DNA of 64,000 bases from Ectopseudomonas mendocina (GTDB taxonomy: Bacteria > Pseudomonadota > Gammaproteobacteria > Pseudomonadales > Pseudomonadaceae), in contig NZ_JADTQG010000015.1 in the NCBI RefSeq assembly GCF_016008875.1, positions 1 through 64,000 of the forward strand, read 5' to 3'. Below are positions 25,430 through 34,421 of this stretch, piece by piece. The notes beneath the pieces were generated by a model. The model ran no database searches. It worked only from the letters and a program-made list of their open reading frames with translations, and was not told where the DNA came from. Position 1 is the stretch's first letter; each line of letters begins with the position of its first letter. Position numbers and translations under genes: made by a program.

Positions 25430-25766
25430 TCTTCTTCCTCGCCGATCTGGCGTGCTTCTCCGCCTTGTTCTCTGATTCTGCATGAGCGACCTTCGCTCGC
25501 CATGCCGCCCAGTCAGTCGCCTCGCTGTTTCCCCCTCTTCGCTGTCGCTTCGCGGATCCAGAGCATGCGGTCTCTGGATGTGGTGCTGGTCTTCATTTCA
25601 GGCGCGCAAGACCTCTAGATCGCACCTTTTGTTCCCTGCTTGGCTGCTCAGACAGCCGTCTCGGGTGCCGTGCTAAGACGAGGGCTCAATATAAGTATTT
25701 GTTCTTAAGCGCGGTTGCAAATCATTATCATGTGGTTTTAGTATCGGCCCACTTTCATCCGGACCG
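25430..25766. other. Intergenic region between tRNA-Arg and the siderophore cluster
   Basis: About 340 bases with no convincing gene. Base composition is lower in G+C than its surroundings towards the right end (AT-rich from about 25685), which fits a promoter. A Fur-box-like site is at 25711-25729. No duplicate of the tRNA 3' end was seen by eye nearby. Confidence 0.6.
25711..25729 (+). promoter_or_regulatory. Fur box upstream of the alc-type operon
   Basis: GCGGTTGCAAATCATTATC matches the 19-base Fur consensus at 13 of 19 positions, including the full right half AATCATTATC. It lies about 40-60 bases before the alcA-like start, so iron-dependent repression of the operon is likely. Confidence 0.7.
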
Positions 25767-27116
25767 ATGAGGTGCAACGTGACCACGGAATTGCCCTACG
25801 ATTTCATCGCAATTGGCATCGGGCCTTTCAATCTCGGACTGGCATGCCTCGCGGAGCCTCTGGGAGCCCGCAGCCTGTTCCTCGACAGGAAGGCCGAATT
25901 CAGCTGGCACCCTGGCATGCTGCTGGATGGCACCACGCTACAGAATCCCTTCCTTGCCGATCTGGTCTCGATGGCCGATCCCACCAGTCGTTTCAGCTAC
26001 CTCAACTACTGCAAGCAGCAAGGCCGCTTGTACAACTACTACATCCGCGAGAACTGGTACCTGTCGCGTCAGGAGTTCGATCGCTACTGCAAGTGGGCGG
26101 CGGCGCAGCTCGACAACCTGCGCTATCAGCACGAAGTGCAGGAGGTCTGGTACGACGATTCGCTGCCTGGCTATGTGCTGGCCGGCGTGCGCGGCGATAC
26201 CGGCGAGGGTTTCCAATACAGCTGTCGCAAGCTGGTGATCGGTATCGGTGGTGTGCCGCACATTCCTGCCTGCTGCAGCCCTGGCGACGCTCGCCAGGCG
26301 GTGCATACCTCGGCTTACCTGGACAGCAGGGAGGCACTGCAGCGTTGTCGTAGCATCACCGTGATCGGCAGTGGGCAGAGCGGTGCGGAGGTGTTTCAGG
26401 ACTTGCTGGAGCAAGCCCCGCAACGTGGATACCAGTTGAACTGGGTGACCCGTGCGCCGCGCTTTTTCCAGATGGAGAACGCCAAGCTCACCCTCGAGTT
26501 GATCACGCCGGACTATGGCCGCTACTTCTACGGCCTGGACGACGGGGTCAAGCAGCAAATCCTCGATGACCAACGTAGTATCTACAACGGCATCAATCAA
26601 TCGCTGATCGAGCGTATCTACCAGACCCTGGACGAGCGTCAGCAGCAGCGCCTTGCCGGTGTCAGGCTGCTGCCCAACCTGGCGTTGCAGCAATGCCGGC
26701 GAGACGCTACCAGCGGGCAATGGCAACTGGAGTTTCAGCACGCTCAGACGGGCGCGCATTATGGCCACGCAACCGACGGGCTGGTGTTCGCCACCGGCTA
26801 TCGCTACCAACTGCCAAGTTTCATCGAGGGCATTCGCGAGCGGATTCGCTGGGATGCACAAGGACGTTACGCGCCATCGCCGAACTGGGCGGTGGATCAT
26901 CAGGATAGTGAGATCTATGTGCAGAACGTTGGCTTGCACAGCCACGGCCTGACCAACCCCGATCTTGGTCTGGCTTGCTGGCGCAATGGTCGCTTGCTCA
27001 ATGAGCTGACCGGGCGTGATGCGTATCCCTGCGAGGCGCGCACCACCTACCAGGATTTCCAGCCGCCGGCTGACTGCGGCTTCGTCGCGCTCGGGCAGGG
27101 GAGCGCCTCTGCATGA
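25767..27116 (+). CDS. alcA: Siderophore N-hydroxylase (AlcA/IucD/PvdA family)
   Basis: A 449-residue flavin monooxygenase that N-hydroxylates a diamine or amino acid for hydroxamate siderophores. The FAD motif is IGIGPFNLGLACL (about 15-28), NPFLADLVSM follows, the NADPH motif is VIGSGQSGAEVF (about 198), and ATGYRY lies near 345. With alcB, alcC and alcE downstream, the substrate is probably putrescine (or cadaverine). A GTG at 25779 with AGGTG upstream (VTTELPYD) may be the true start, 4 codons later. The stop overlaps the MFS gene. Confidence 0.88.
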   Translation: MRCNVTTELPYDFIAIGIGPFNLGLACLAEPLGARSLFLDRKAEFSWHPGMLLDGTTLQNPFLADLVSMADPTSRFSYLNYCKQQGRLYNYYIRENWYLSRQEFDRYCKWAAAQLDNLRYQHEVQEVWYDDSLPGYVLAGVRGDTGEGFQYSCRKLVIGIGGVPHIPACCSPGDARQAVHTSAYLDSREALQRCRSITVIGSGQSGAEVFQDLLEQAPQRGYQLNWVTRAPRFFQMENAKLTLELITPDYGRYFYGLDDGVKQQILDDQRSIYNGINQSLIERIYQTLDERQQQRLAGVRLLPNLALQQCRRDATSGQWQLEFQHAQTGAHYGHATDGLVFATGYRYQLPSFIEGIRERIRWDAQGRYAPSPNWAVDHQDSEIYVQNVGLHSHGLTNPDLGLACWRNGRLLNELTGRDAYPCEARTTYQDFQPPADCGFVALGQGSASA

Positions 27117-28312
27117 ATCTGCGCACCACCATTCTGATCATGTCGGGCTTCGGCGTGATCAGCGATTCGATTCTGATCGCGTTCTACCCGCAATTCTTCG
27201 AGACCCGTTACGGCGTGACCAGCCCGGTGCATGTGGGTGCCTACATCGCCGCCATCTCGATTGCGGTGATGTGCATGCTCCCCGTCTGGGCGCGTGTCGC
27301 CAGGCGTATGGAGACCATGCACCTGCTGTTCTACACCCAGGGAGTGGCTGCACTGTTCTGTCTGGCTTCGATCTGGGCGCCGAACGTCGAGAGCTACTGG
27401 CTGCTCAGTCTGATGATGTTCATGACCAAGGCCAGTTACCTGCTGATGTTCCCCTACCTGATGCGTCTGGAGGCGCCAGAGAATCACAGCCTGGTGATCG
27501 GTCTGCTGTCGGTGGTCATCCACATCGGCGCGATCTTCGGTGCGGCTGTCGGCGGCATGGCGCTGGAGCAGTACGGGCCCAGTTTCTGCATCACCCTGAT
27601 GGCAGCTGGTGACCTGGCGCAGATGGCCCTGTGCCTGTACCTGATCCGCAGCGGGAAAGTGGTCAAGGTGCTCAGTCGCGAGGAGAAGAGCGGCCAGGCA
27701 CCGGTGCCGCGGCGTAGCCCGCAGGCGCTGTCGGCGCTGCTCAAGCTGTGCCTGCTGATGTTTCTCTTCGACTTCAGCGCCTACCTGGTACGGCCTTTCT
27801 TCACCCTGTACTGGGAGGCGCGTACGGGGCTGCACGAGCCACTGCTGACCGGCCTGGTGTTCGCCATCCCCGGCATCGTCGCCTTGCTCGCGCTGCTGCT
27901 CAAGCACCTGCTCGCGCAGCCACCGCGCTGGGTCGATCACACCCTGTTCAATCTGCTGCTCGGGGCATCGGGCCTGGCGCTGCAGGCCAGTGAGTCGCTG
28001 GAGCTGATCATCATCGGTCGCTGCCTGTACGGGTGGGCGCTGTATCAGGTGATAGTCAAGCTCGAGGTCACTCTGTTCAAGGTCAGTACGCCGGATGCGT
28101 ATGCCCGCGATTTCGGCGTCACCAACTTCTTCCAGAACCTTGGCGTGCTGCTGTCCTCGTTCGGCGCCGGGTTTCTGGTCAACCTGGTCGGTATTCCGCT
28201 GACCTTCGTCATCGCTGCGGCAGGCCTGCTGCTCACGGCGATCATCGACCGCGGCTGGTTCGGCGTCGATCGCCGGCATGCCGCTCAGGGAGAACTTTGC
28301 CATGCCAACTGA
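27113..28312 (+). CDS. MFS transporter in siderophore operon (likely exporter)
   Basis: A 399-residue major facilitator protein with about 12 helices (MNLRTTILIMSGFGVISDSILIAFYPQFF at the N-terminus, a central charged loop SGKVVKVLSREEKSGQAPVP near 185). It sits inside the siderophore operon with a 4-base overlap to alcA and an 11-base overlap to alcB. It is therefore likely to export the siderophore, as AlcS does in Bordetella. Specificity cannot be read directly. Confidence 0.85.
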   Translation: MNLRTTILIMSGFGVISDSILIAFYPQFFETRYGVTSPVHVGAYIAAISIAVMCMLPVWARVARRMETMHLLFYTQGVAALFCLASIWAPNVESYWLLSLMMFMTKASYLLMFPYLMRLEAPENHSLVIGLLSVVIHIGAIFGAAVGGMALEQYGPSFCITLMAAGDLAQMALCLYLIRSGKVVKVLSREEKSGQAPVPRRSPQALSALLKLCLLMFLFDFSAYLVRPFFTLYWEARTGLHEPLLTGLVFAIPGIVALLALLLKHLLAQPPRWVDHTLFNLLLGASGLALQASESLELIIIGRCLYGWALYQVIVKLEVTLFKVSTPDAYARDFGVTNFFQNLGVLLSSFGAGFLVNLVGIPLTFVIAAAGLLLTAIIDRGWFGVDRRHAAQGELCHAN

Positions 28313-28886
28313 GGCCGCAGTGTCGCGCCATCCGTGTGCATCGCTAGACCCGCAATTCAGCCTGCGTCCGTTGCGTTTCGACGAGGATGTCGCGGTGATC
28401 CACCCCTGGTACCAGATGGACTACGCCCATTACTGGAACATGCAGGACATGACCCTGGAGGCGACCCGCGACTTCTACGCCAACGCCATGGGGAGCGGCC
28501 ACATGCGTGCCTTCATGGGCTGCTATCGGGGTACGCCAGCGTTCGTCATGGAGTGCTACGACCCTCGGCACGACCCGCTCGGCGAACTCTATGCGGTGCA
28601 GCCTGGCGACCTCGGCATGCACTTTTTCGTCGGCCCGAGCAAGGAGCCGATTCGCCACTTCACCCGTGACGTGCTGCGCGCGGTGATGGCCTTCCTCTTC
28701 GACGAACTCGGTGCCCGCCGCGTGGTTGTGGAGCCGGACATTCGCAATCACAAGGTGCATCGCCTGAACCGTCTGGTCGGCTTCGTTGAGCAAGGCCCTG
28801 TCGATCTACCTGCCAAGACCGCGCTGCTGGCGTTCTGCACGCCCGCCGACTTCTTCCAATCACTTGAAGGATCAAGCCCGCTATGA
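28302..28886 (+). CDS. alcB: Siderophore acyltransferase (AlcB/IucB-type GNAT)
   Basis: A 194-residue GNAT-fold acyltransferase that would acylate the N-hydroxy-diamine, with succinyl-CoA in the alcaligin/putrebactin route. Typical family stretches are LRPLRFDEDVAVIHPWYQMDYAHYWNMQ, PAFVMECYDPRHDPLGELY, and GDLGMHFFVGPSKEPIRHFTRDVLRAVMAFLF followed by VVVEPDIRNHKVHRLNRLVGF. The ATG at 28302 is chosen; the longer frame overlaps the MFS gene further. The ATGA overlap couples it to alcC. Confidence 0.87.
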   Translation: MPTEAAVSRHPCASLDPQFSLRPLRFDEDVAVIHPWYQMDYAHYWNMQDMTLEATRDFYANAMGSGHMRAFMGCYRGTPAFVMECYDPRHDPLGELYAVQPGDLGMHFFVGPSKEPIRHFTRDVLRAVMAFLFDELGARRVVVEPDIRNHKVHRLNRLVGFVEQGPVDLPAKTALLAFCTPADFFQSLEGSSPL

Positions 28887-30745
28887 CTTCTCCTCGTCTG
28901 GATCATCCTGCCGACGCCGTCGCCCACCTCAGCCCCGAGCTGTGGCACAGGGTCAACCGTCTGCTGGTGCGCAAGGCCATCGCCGAATACGCCCATGAGC
29001 AGTTGTTCAGCCCGCGCGTGCTGGGCGCAGCCGAGCGTGAAGGCTGGCAGCGCTACGAGCTGCAGGCGGATACCGAAGGCTGTGTGTACCACTTCGAAGC
29101 GCGCACCATGGCCTTGCGTCATTGGCGCATCGAGCCGGCCAGCATCGAGCGCGTGCTCGATGGCCAGCAGCAGACGCTCGATGCGCTGACCTTCGTCATC
29201 GACTTCAAGCGGACGCTGGGCATCCCGGCGGACAAGCTGCCGGTGTATCTGGATGAGATCAGCAGCACCCTCTACGGTGCGGCCTTCAAGCACGGCGAAC
29301 GGGCGCTGAGCAGTGCCGAGTTGGCGGATGCTGACTACCAGACCATCGAGGCGGCGATGATCGAGGGCCATCCCGGCTTCGTTGCCAACAATGGCCGCCT
29401 GGGTTTCAACGCTTTCGACTATCACGCCTACGCGCCGGAAACCGGCTCGCGCTTCGCCATCATCTGGCTTGCGGTACACCGCGACAACGCACACTTCGCC
29501 GCCGTGCCGGGGCTGGATCACGAGCAACTGCTGCGCGACGAGCTGGGCGAGACGCAGTTGCACGCCTATCGCCAGCAATTGCAGGAGCAGGGGCTGAACG
29601 CCGATGACTACCTGCTGATGCCGACGCACCCCTGGCAGTGGTTCAGCAAGCTGAGCCTGATGTTCGCCGCCGACATCGCCCAGCGCAAAATCGTGCCGCT
29701 GGGGCGTAGCAGCGACCAATACGTCGCCCAGCAGTCGCTGCGTACCTACTACAACATGTCGCAGCCGCAACGCTGCTACGTGAAGACCTCGTTGTCGATC
29801 CTCAACATGGGGTTCATGCGCGGCCTGTCGCCGTACTACATGGCCGGTACGCCGGCGATCAACGCCTATCTGGACCAGTTGATTAGCAGCGACCCGGTGC
29901 TGCGTGAATACGGTTTCAGCATCCTGCGCGAAGTCGCCTCCGTGGGTTATCGCAACCGCTACTACGAGGCGGCGCTGGAGACCGACAGCCCGTACAAGAA
30001 GATGCTCTCGGCGCTGTGGCGGGAGAGCCCCGGCAGCCGCCTGAAAAGCGGCGAACGGCTGATGACCATGGCCGCGCTGTTGCACGTCGACCCGCACGGC
30101 CAGGCACTGCTGCCCGAGCTGATCCGCCGCTCGGGGCTCACTGCGCAGGCCTGGATGCGCCGCTATATGGATGCCTTCCTGCGTCCGCTGATGCATTGCT
30201 TCTATGCGCACCACCTGGTGTTCATGCCGCATGGCGAGAACCTCATCCTAGTGCTCGACGGCCATGTGCCGGTGCGCGCGATCATGAAGGATATCGCCGA
30301 GGAGTCGGCCATCCTCGACAAGGACGCGCAGATGCCGCCAGGCCTGGAGCGCTTGGCCGTGGACGTGCCGGAGGACTACAAGATCCTCGGCATCTTCATT
30401 GATGTGTTCGATGGCGTGTTCCGCCACATGAGCCAGATTCTCGAAGAGAACCAGTGCATGAGCGAGACCGAGTTCTGGCGCGGTGTCGCCGAGTCGGTGA
30501 TCGACTATCAGCGTGCGCACCCGGAACTGGCCGAGCGCTTCGCGCGCTACAACTTCTTTGCGCCGAACTTCCTGCATTCATGCCTGAACCGTCTGCAACT
30601 GAAGAACAACCTGCAAATGGTCGACCTGGCCAACCCGGCAGGCAGCCTGATCATGGCCGAGCCGCTAAACAACCCGGTCGCTGCGTTTGCACCCCGCAAC
30701 GAGCACGAAACGACACCACGGCGTATCGCCGAGCTGCAGCGCTAG
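28883..30745 (+). CDS. alcC: NRPS-independent siderophore synthetase (AlcC/IucA-IucC family)
   Basis: A 620-residue NIS synthetase that uses ATP to join and macrocyclise hydroxy-succinyl-diamine units. Conserved IucA/IucC parts are EGHPGFVANNGRLGFNAFDYHAYAPE (about 155-180, nucleotide-binding), LMPTHPWQWF (about 247), TYYNMSQPQRCYVKTSLSILNMG and YAHHLVFMPHGENLILVLDG (about 435), with the C-terminal FhuF-like region ending near QLKNNLQMVDLANPAG. It is most like the type C enzymes of the alcaligin/bisucaberin/putrebactin pathways, judged from the gene neighbours. Confidence 0.9.
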   Translation: MTSPRLDHPADAVAHLSPELWHRVNRLLVRKAIAEYAHEQLFSPRVLGAAEREGWQRYELQADTEGCVYHFEARTMALRHWRIEPASIERVLDGQQQTLDALTFVIDFKRTLGIPADKLPVYLDEISSTLYGAAFKHGERALSSAELADADYQTIEAAMIEGHPGFVANNGRLGFNAFDYHAYAPETGSRFAIIWLAVHRDNAHFAAVPGLDHEQLLRDELGETQLHAYRQQLQEQGLNADDYLLMPTHPWQWFSKLSLMFAADIAQRKIVPLGRSSDQYVAQQSLRTYYNMSQPQRCYVKTSLSILNMGFMRGLSPYYMAGTPAINAYLDQLISSDPVLREYGFSILREVASVGYRNRYYEAALETDSPYKKMLSALWRESPGSRLKSGERLMTMAALLHVDPHGQALLPELIRRSGLTAQAWMRRYMDAFLRPLMHCFYAHHLVFMPHGENLILVLDGHVPVRAIMKDIAEESAILDKDAQMPPGLERLAVDVPEDYKILGIFIDVFDGVFRHMSQILEENQCMSETEFWRGVAESVIDYQRAHPELAERFARYNFFAPNFLHSCLNRLQLKNNLQMVDLANPAGSLIMAEPLNNPVAAFAPRNEHETTPRRIAELQR

Positions 30746-30909
30746 CTGCTCGCCCCGTCAGGCAACGCCGGCGGTGCACGACTTCCATGGTCCGGATTGG
30801 GCCATAGCCCAAAGCCTGAGGCGTTGGCGCGCGACGCGGGCGGGATCGGTGCAGGCCGGTTCAGCTCGCGGCTGCCTGCCAGCCCTGAGTTCGCTGCAAG
30901 GAGCCACGC

Positions 30910-32094
30910 ATGTACAACCCCAGTCGTACCGCTCAGTTTGCCGCCACGCCCTACGATTTTCGCGCCACCGAGCCGCAGTTGCCGATTCATAGCTACTGCG
31001 ATCCGGCGATCTACGAATGCGAACAGGAACTGATCTTCCGGCACTGCGCCAACTACATCGGTCACGAGAAGATGGTGCCCGAGCTGGGCGACTGGTACGC
31101 GCTGCCGCACGAGGAGCACAGCCGCATTCTGGTGCGCAACGAGCATGGCGTGGAGCTGCTGTCCAATGTTTGCCGTCACCGTCAGGCGCTGATGCTTGGC
31201 GACTTCAGCCCCGGCAGTGATGCCGACACGGTACGCCGTGGCAACCTGCGTACCACAGGTGGTCGCATCATGTGTCCGTTGCACGCCTGGACGTACGACA
31301 CCAGCGGGCTGATCGTGGGGGCGCCGAAGTTTCTGGAGAAACCCTGCCGTAACCTGCCGCGCTACCCCCTGCATAACGTTGCCGGCTTTCTTTTCGAAGG
31401 GCCACGTGACCCGGTCGCCGACATCGGCGCGTTGTTCCGCCGCCCGGACATGGACTTCTCCGACTACCAGCTCGACCACGTCGAGATGCACCCGTGCAAG
31501 TGCAACTGGAAGACCTTCATCGAGATCTACAACGACGACTACCACATCGCTTCGTTCCATCCCGGTCTGCGCCGTTACGTGCGCAGCGAAGGGCTGCAGT
31601 GGGATCACGGCGACTGGTACAGCCTGCAGCGCATCAACGTGAACCCCAACCTGGCACGTGCCGGCACCGATACCTACCGCGCCTGGCATGAAGGCCTGAT
31701 GGCCGTGCATGGCAATGCCGCGCCGGATTTCGGTGCGATCTGGGCCAGCTACTACCCGACCCACATGATCGAGGTATTTCCCCACGCTCTGGTGCTTTCC
31801 ACCGTTTACCCCAAGGGCGTGCACGAGTGCCTCAATGTCGTCGAGTTCTATTACCCGCAGGCGCTGTGTGAAGGCAATCGCGATCTGGTCGAGGCGCACC
31901 GCGCTGCCTACATGGAAACCGCCATCGAGGACGACGAGATCGCCGAGCGAACCGACGCCGGCCGGCGTGCGCTGTATCAGCGCGGCGTCGATGACAGCGG
32001 CCCGTACCAGATACCGCTGGAGGAGGGCATGCAGCACTTCCACGGCTGGTATCGCCAGGTGATGGGCCAGACCCTGGCTGCCGAGCGCCGCTAA
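30910..32094 (+). CDS. alcE: Rieske-type oxygenase AlcE
   Basis: A 394-residue Rieske non-haem iron protein. The Rieske cluster motifs are VCRHRQ (about 95) and MCPLHAW (about 122). The mononuclear iron site is in IEIYNDDYHIASFHPG (about 205, H-x4-H). In alcaligin producers AlcE hydroxylates the carbon chain of putrescine; by neighbourhood the same role is inferred. A 164-base gap separates it from alcC, and AGGAG precedes its ATG. It may be the step that distinguishes alcaligin from putrebactin-type products. Confidence 0.85.
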   Translation: MYNPSRTAQFAATPYDFRATEPQLPIHSYCDPAIYECEQELIFRHCANYIGHEKMVPELGDWYALPHEEHSRILVRNEHGVELLSNVCRHRQALMLGDFSPGSDADTVRRGNLRTTGGRIMCPLHAWTYDTSGLIVGAPKFLEKPCRNLPRYPLHNVAGFLFEGPRDPVADIGALFRRPDMDFSDYQLDHVEMHPCKCNWKTFIEIYNDDYHIASFHPGLRRYVRSEGLQWDHGDWYSLQRINVNPNLARAGTDTYRAWHEGLMAVHGNAAPDFGAIWASYYPTHMIEVFPHALVLSTVYPKGVHECLNVVEFYYPQALCEGNRDLVEAHRAAYMETAIEDDEIAERTDAGRRALYQRGVDDSGPYQIPLEEGMQHFHGWYRQVMGQTLAAERR

Positions 32095-32193
32095 GGCGCG
32101 TATCGGCCCGACATGGAGGTTGCTGCAATGAGCTGATGTCCCCTTGCGCTGTGCCCACGCCTTATCCAACTCAACCAAGAAAAGTGTCTGCCC

Positions 32194-34380
32194 ATGAAAT
32201 CGATGTATCACTCACAACACCCGGCGCGCTTGCGCGCGACCTGCAGCTCTCGCGTACTGGCCATGGCCCTGTGTCTGGCGCCACTGGCCTGGCCGGTGGT
32301 GGCCGCCGAAGCCGAGGAAGAAGGCGAGGCGGTGGTGCTGCAGCCGGTCAGCGTTACCGGCGTCAACCAGGCGCCGCCGGTCGTCACCGAGCAGAGCGAC
32401 TCCTACACCCTGGGACGCAGCGGCACGGCGACCAAACTCGACCTGACGCCGCGGCAAACGCCGCAAACCATCACCAGCGTGAACCGTCAGCAACTCGATG
32501 ACTTCAAGCTCGGCAACGCCAACGATGCCCTGCAGGCGGCGGGTATTGGCGTGCAGCGGGTAGAGACCGATCGCACCTACTTCACCGCGCGTGGCCTGGA
32601 TGTGAACAACTTCCAGATCGATGGCATCGGTGTGCCGTTCTCTTCTGAAGAGCAGATGGGCGACATCGATACCTTCCTCTACGACCGTATCGAGATTCTC
32701 AAGGGTGCCAACGGCCTGACCTCCAACCCCGGCAACCCGTCGGCGACGATCAACTTCGTGCGCAAGCGCCCGACCCGCGAAACCCAGGCGCAGCTGGGCT
32801 TCAGCTATGGCTCCTGGCAGACTCGGCGCCTGGAGGCCGACGTGTCCGGCTCGCTCAACGACAGCGGCACGCTGCGCGGGCGCGCCCTGGTCGCCGGGCA
32901 GGAGGGAAATTCCTATCTGGATCGCTACCAGCCGAGCAAGACGCTGTTCTCCGGCATTCTGGAGGCCGACCTGACCGACAGCAGCACCGCGACCATCGGC
33001 TACTCCAAACAGCGCAACCGCCCGGAAGGCATCATGTGGAGCGCGCTGACGCTGTACTACACCAACGGTTCCAAGGTGCATTACGACCGCTCGCACAATA
33101 CCGCGCCGGACTGGACCTACTGGGATACCGACGACGAGCAGACCTTCGCCGAGCTGAAAACCGACTGGGGTGGCGGCTGGCAGACCCAGGTGACCCTCAA
33201 CTACCGCGAGATCGGCTCCGACGCCGAAATGCTCATGGCCGGCGGCGTGCCGGATGCGAGCACAGGATTGGGATTGACCACCTATGCGTCGAAGTTCGAC
33301 CGTACCGAGCGCCAACTGCTGGGTGATGCCTCGGTCAAGGGGCCGTTCGAGCTGTTCGGTCGTACCCATGAGGTGGTGCTGGGCAGCAACTGGTCGCGCA
33401 CCCGCGCGCACTGGACCTCCAACGACGATGCAATCGTTCTGCCGTTGCCACCGGTATGGGATTACGACGGCAACTATCCGCGCCCGGATTTTGCCGATGT
33501 CACCAGCTGGGCCGACTACACGACCTATCGCCGCAGCTATTACGCGGCCGGGCATTTCGCGCTGAGCGACCAGCTCAAGCTGATCACCGGGGTCAACCAC
33601 AGCAACCTCAAGAGCAGTGGCGAACGTGTCGGCGAAGGTCATCAGTACGACAAGAGCAAATCCACGCCCTATGTCGGCCTGACCTACGACCTCAACGACA
33701 ACTACTCGCTGTATACCAGCTACACCGAGATTTTCAGCCCGCAATACCAAGTTGATCGCAACCATGCCTTGCTCGAACCGATCGAGGGCAACAACATCGA
33801 GGGCGGGATCAAGGGTGAGTGGTTCGACCGTCGTCTCAACGCCAGCTTCGCGCTGTTCCGCACCAAGCAGGACAACACCCCCGAGTACGCCGGCTTCGAT
33901 GCGGCGGAGGGCTTCTCCTACTACCAGGGCGTGGACACCAAGGTAGAGGGCTATGAAATGACCCTGGCTGGACAACTGACGCCAGGCTGGGAAGCCAGTG
34001 CCGGTCTGACTCATCTGTTCTCGATTCGCGATGGTGACGGCAGCAGCACGCGCACCTTCATTCCGCAGAACACCCTTTACCTGGCCACCACCTATCAGGT
34101 GCCGCAGGTGCAAGGCTTGAAGGTGGGCGGCAGCGTCAACTGGCAGAGCGAAATCTTCCGTGAGCAGGGCACTTCGACGACCGGCGAGACCATCGTCAGC
34201 CGTCAGGGCTCCTACGCAGTGGTCAATGCCCTGGCGAGCTATGACATCGACCCGCACTTCAACGTGTCGCTCAACGTCAACAACCTGTTCGACCGCAAGT
34301 ATCTGACCAGCCTGTACTGGGCGCAGTCGTACTATGCACCGTCGCGCAATGCGACTCTGAGCCTGACCTGGAAGTACTGA
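32194..34380 (+). CDS. TonB-dependent siderophore receptor (FauA-like)
   Basis: A 728-residue outer-membrane receptor. The signal peptide ends near residue 35 (LAPLAWPVVAAEA). The plug domain (about 60-190) contains TPRQTPQTITSVNRQQLDDF and ILKGANGLTSNPGNPSATINFVRKRP. The 22-strand barrel ends with an aromatic terminal residue (NATLSLTWKY). There is no N-terminal signalling domain. It follows alcE and is the expected uptake receptor for the product. Strong terminator afterwards. Confidence 0.92.
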   Translation: MKSMYHSQHPARLRATCSSRVLAMALCLAPLAWPVVAAEAEEEGEAVVLQPVSVTGVNQAPPVVTEQSDSYTLGRSGTATKLDLTPRQTPQTITSVNRQQLDDFKLGNANDALQAAGIGVQRVETDRTYFTARGLDVNNFQIDGIGVPFSSEEQMGDIDTFLYDRIEILKGANGLTSNPGNPSATINFVRKRPTRETQAQLGFSYGSWQTRRLEADVSGSLNDSGTLRGRALVAGQEGNSYLDRYQPSKTLFSGILEADLTDSSTATIGYSKQRNRPEGIMWSALTLYYTNGSKVHYDRSHNTAPDWTYWDTDDEQTFAELKTDWGGGWQTQVTLNYREIGSDAEMLMAGGVPDASTGLGLTTYASKFDRTERQLLGDASVKGPFELFGRTHEVVLGSNWSRTRAHWTSNDDAIVLPLPPVWDYDGNYPRPDFADVTSWADYTTYRRSYYAAGHFALSDQLKLITGVNHSNLKSSGERVGEGHQYDKSKSTPYVGLTYDLNDNYSLYTSYTEIFSPQYQVDRNHALLEPIEGNNIEGGIKGEWFDRRLNASFALFRTKQDNTPEYAGFDAAEGFSYYQGVDTKVEGYEMTLAGQLTPGWEASAGLTHLFSIRDGDGSSTRTFIPQNTLYLATTYQVPQVQGLKVGGSVNWQSEIFREQGTSTTGETIVSRQGSYAVVNALASYDIDPHFNVSLNVNNLFDRKYLTSLYWAQSYYAPSRNATLSLTWKY

Positions 34381-34390
34381 TCCCGTCCCC

Positions 34391-34421
34391 AGCCCCGCCT
34401 GATCACCGGCGGGGCTTTCTA
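34391..34421 (+). terminator. Terminator after the FauA-like receptor
   Basis: AGCCCCGCC (34391-34399) pairs with GGCGGGGCT (34408-34416), loop of eight bases, followed by TTCT. It lies directly after the receptor stop and before the convergent binding-protein gene. Confidence 0.9.

Noticed and set aside
25400..25676. Small open frames after tRNA-Arg(CCU) as possible integrase or cargo remains
   Set aside because: The peptides are Ser/Arg/Pro-rich without any integrase motif, and one begins inside the tRNA.
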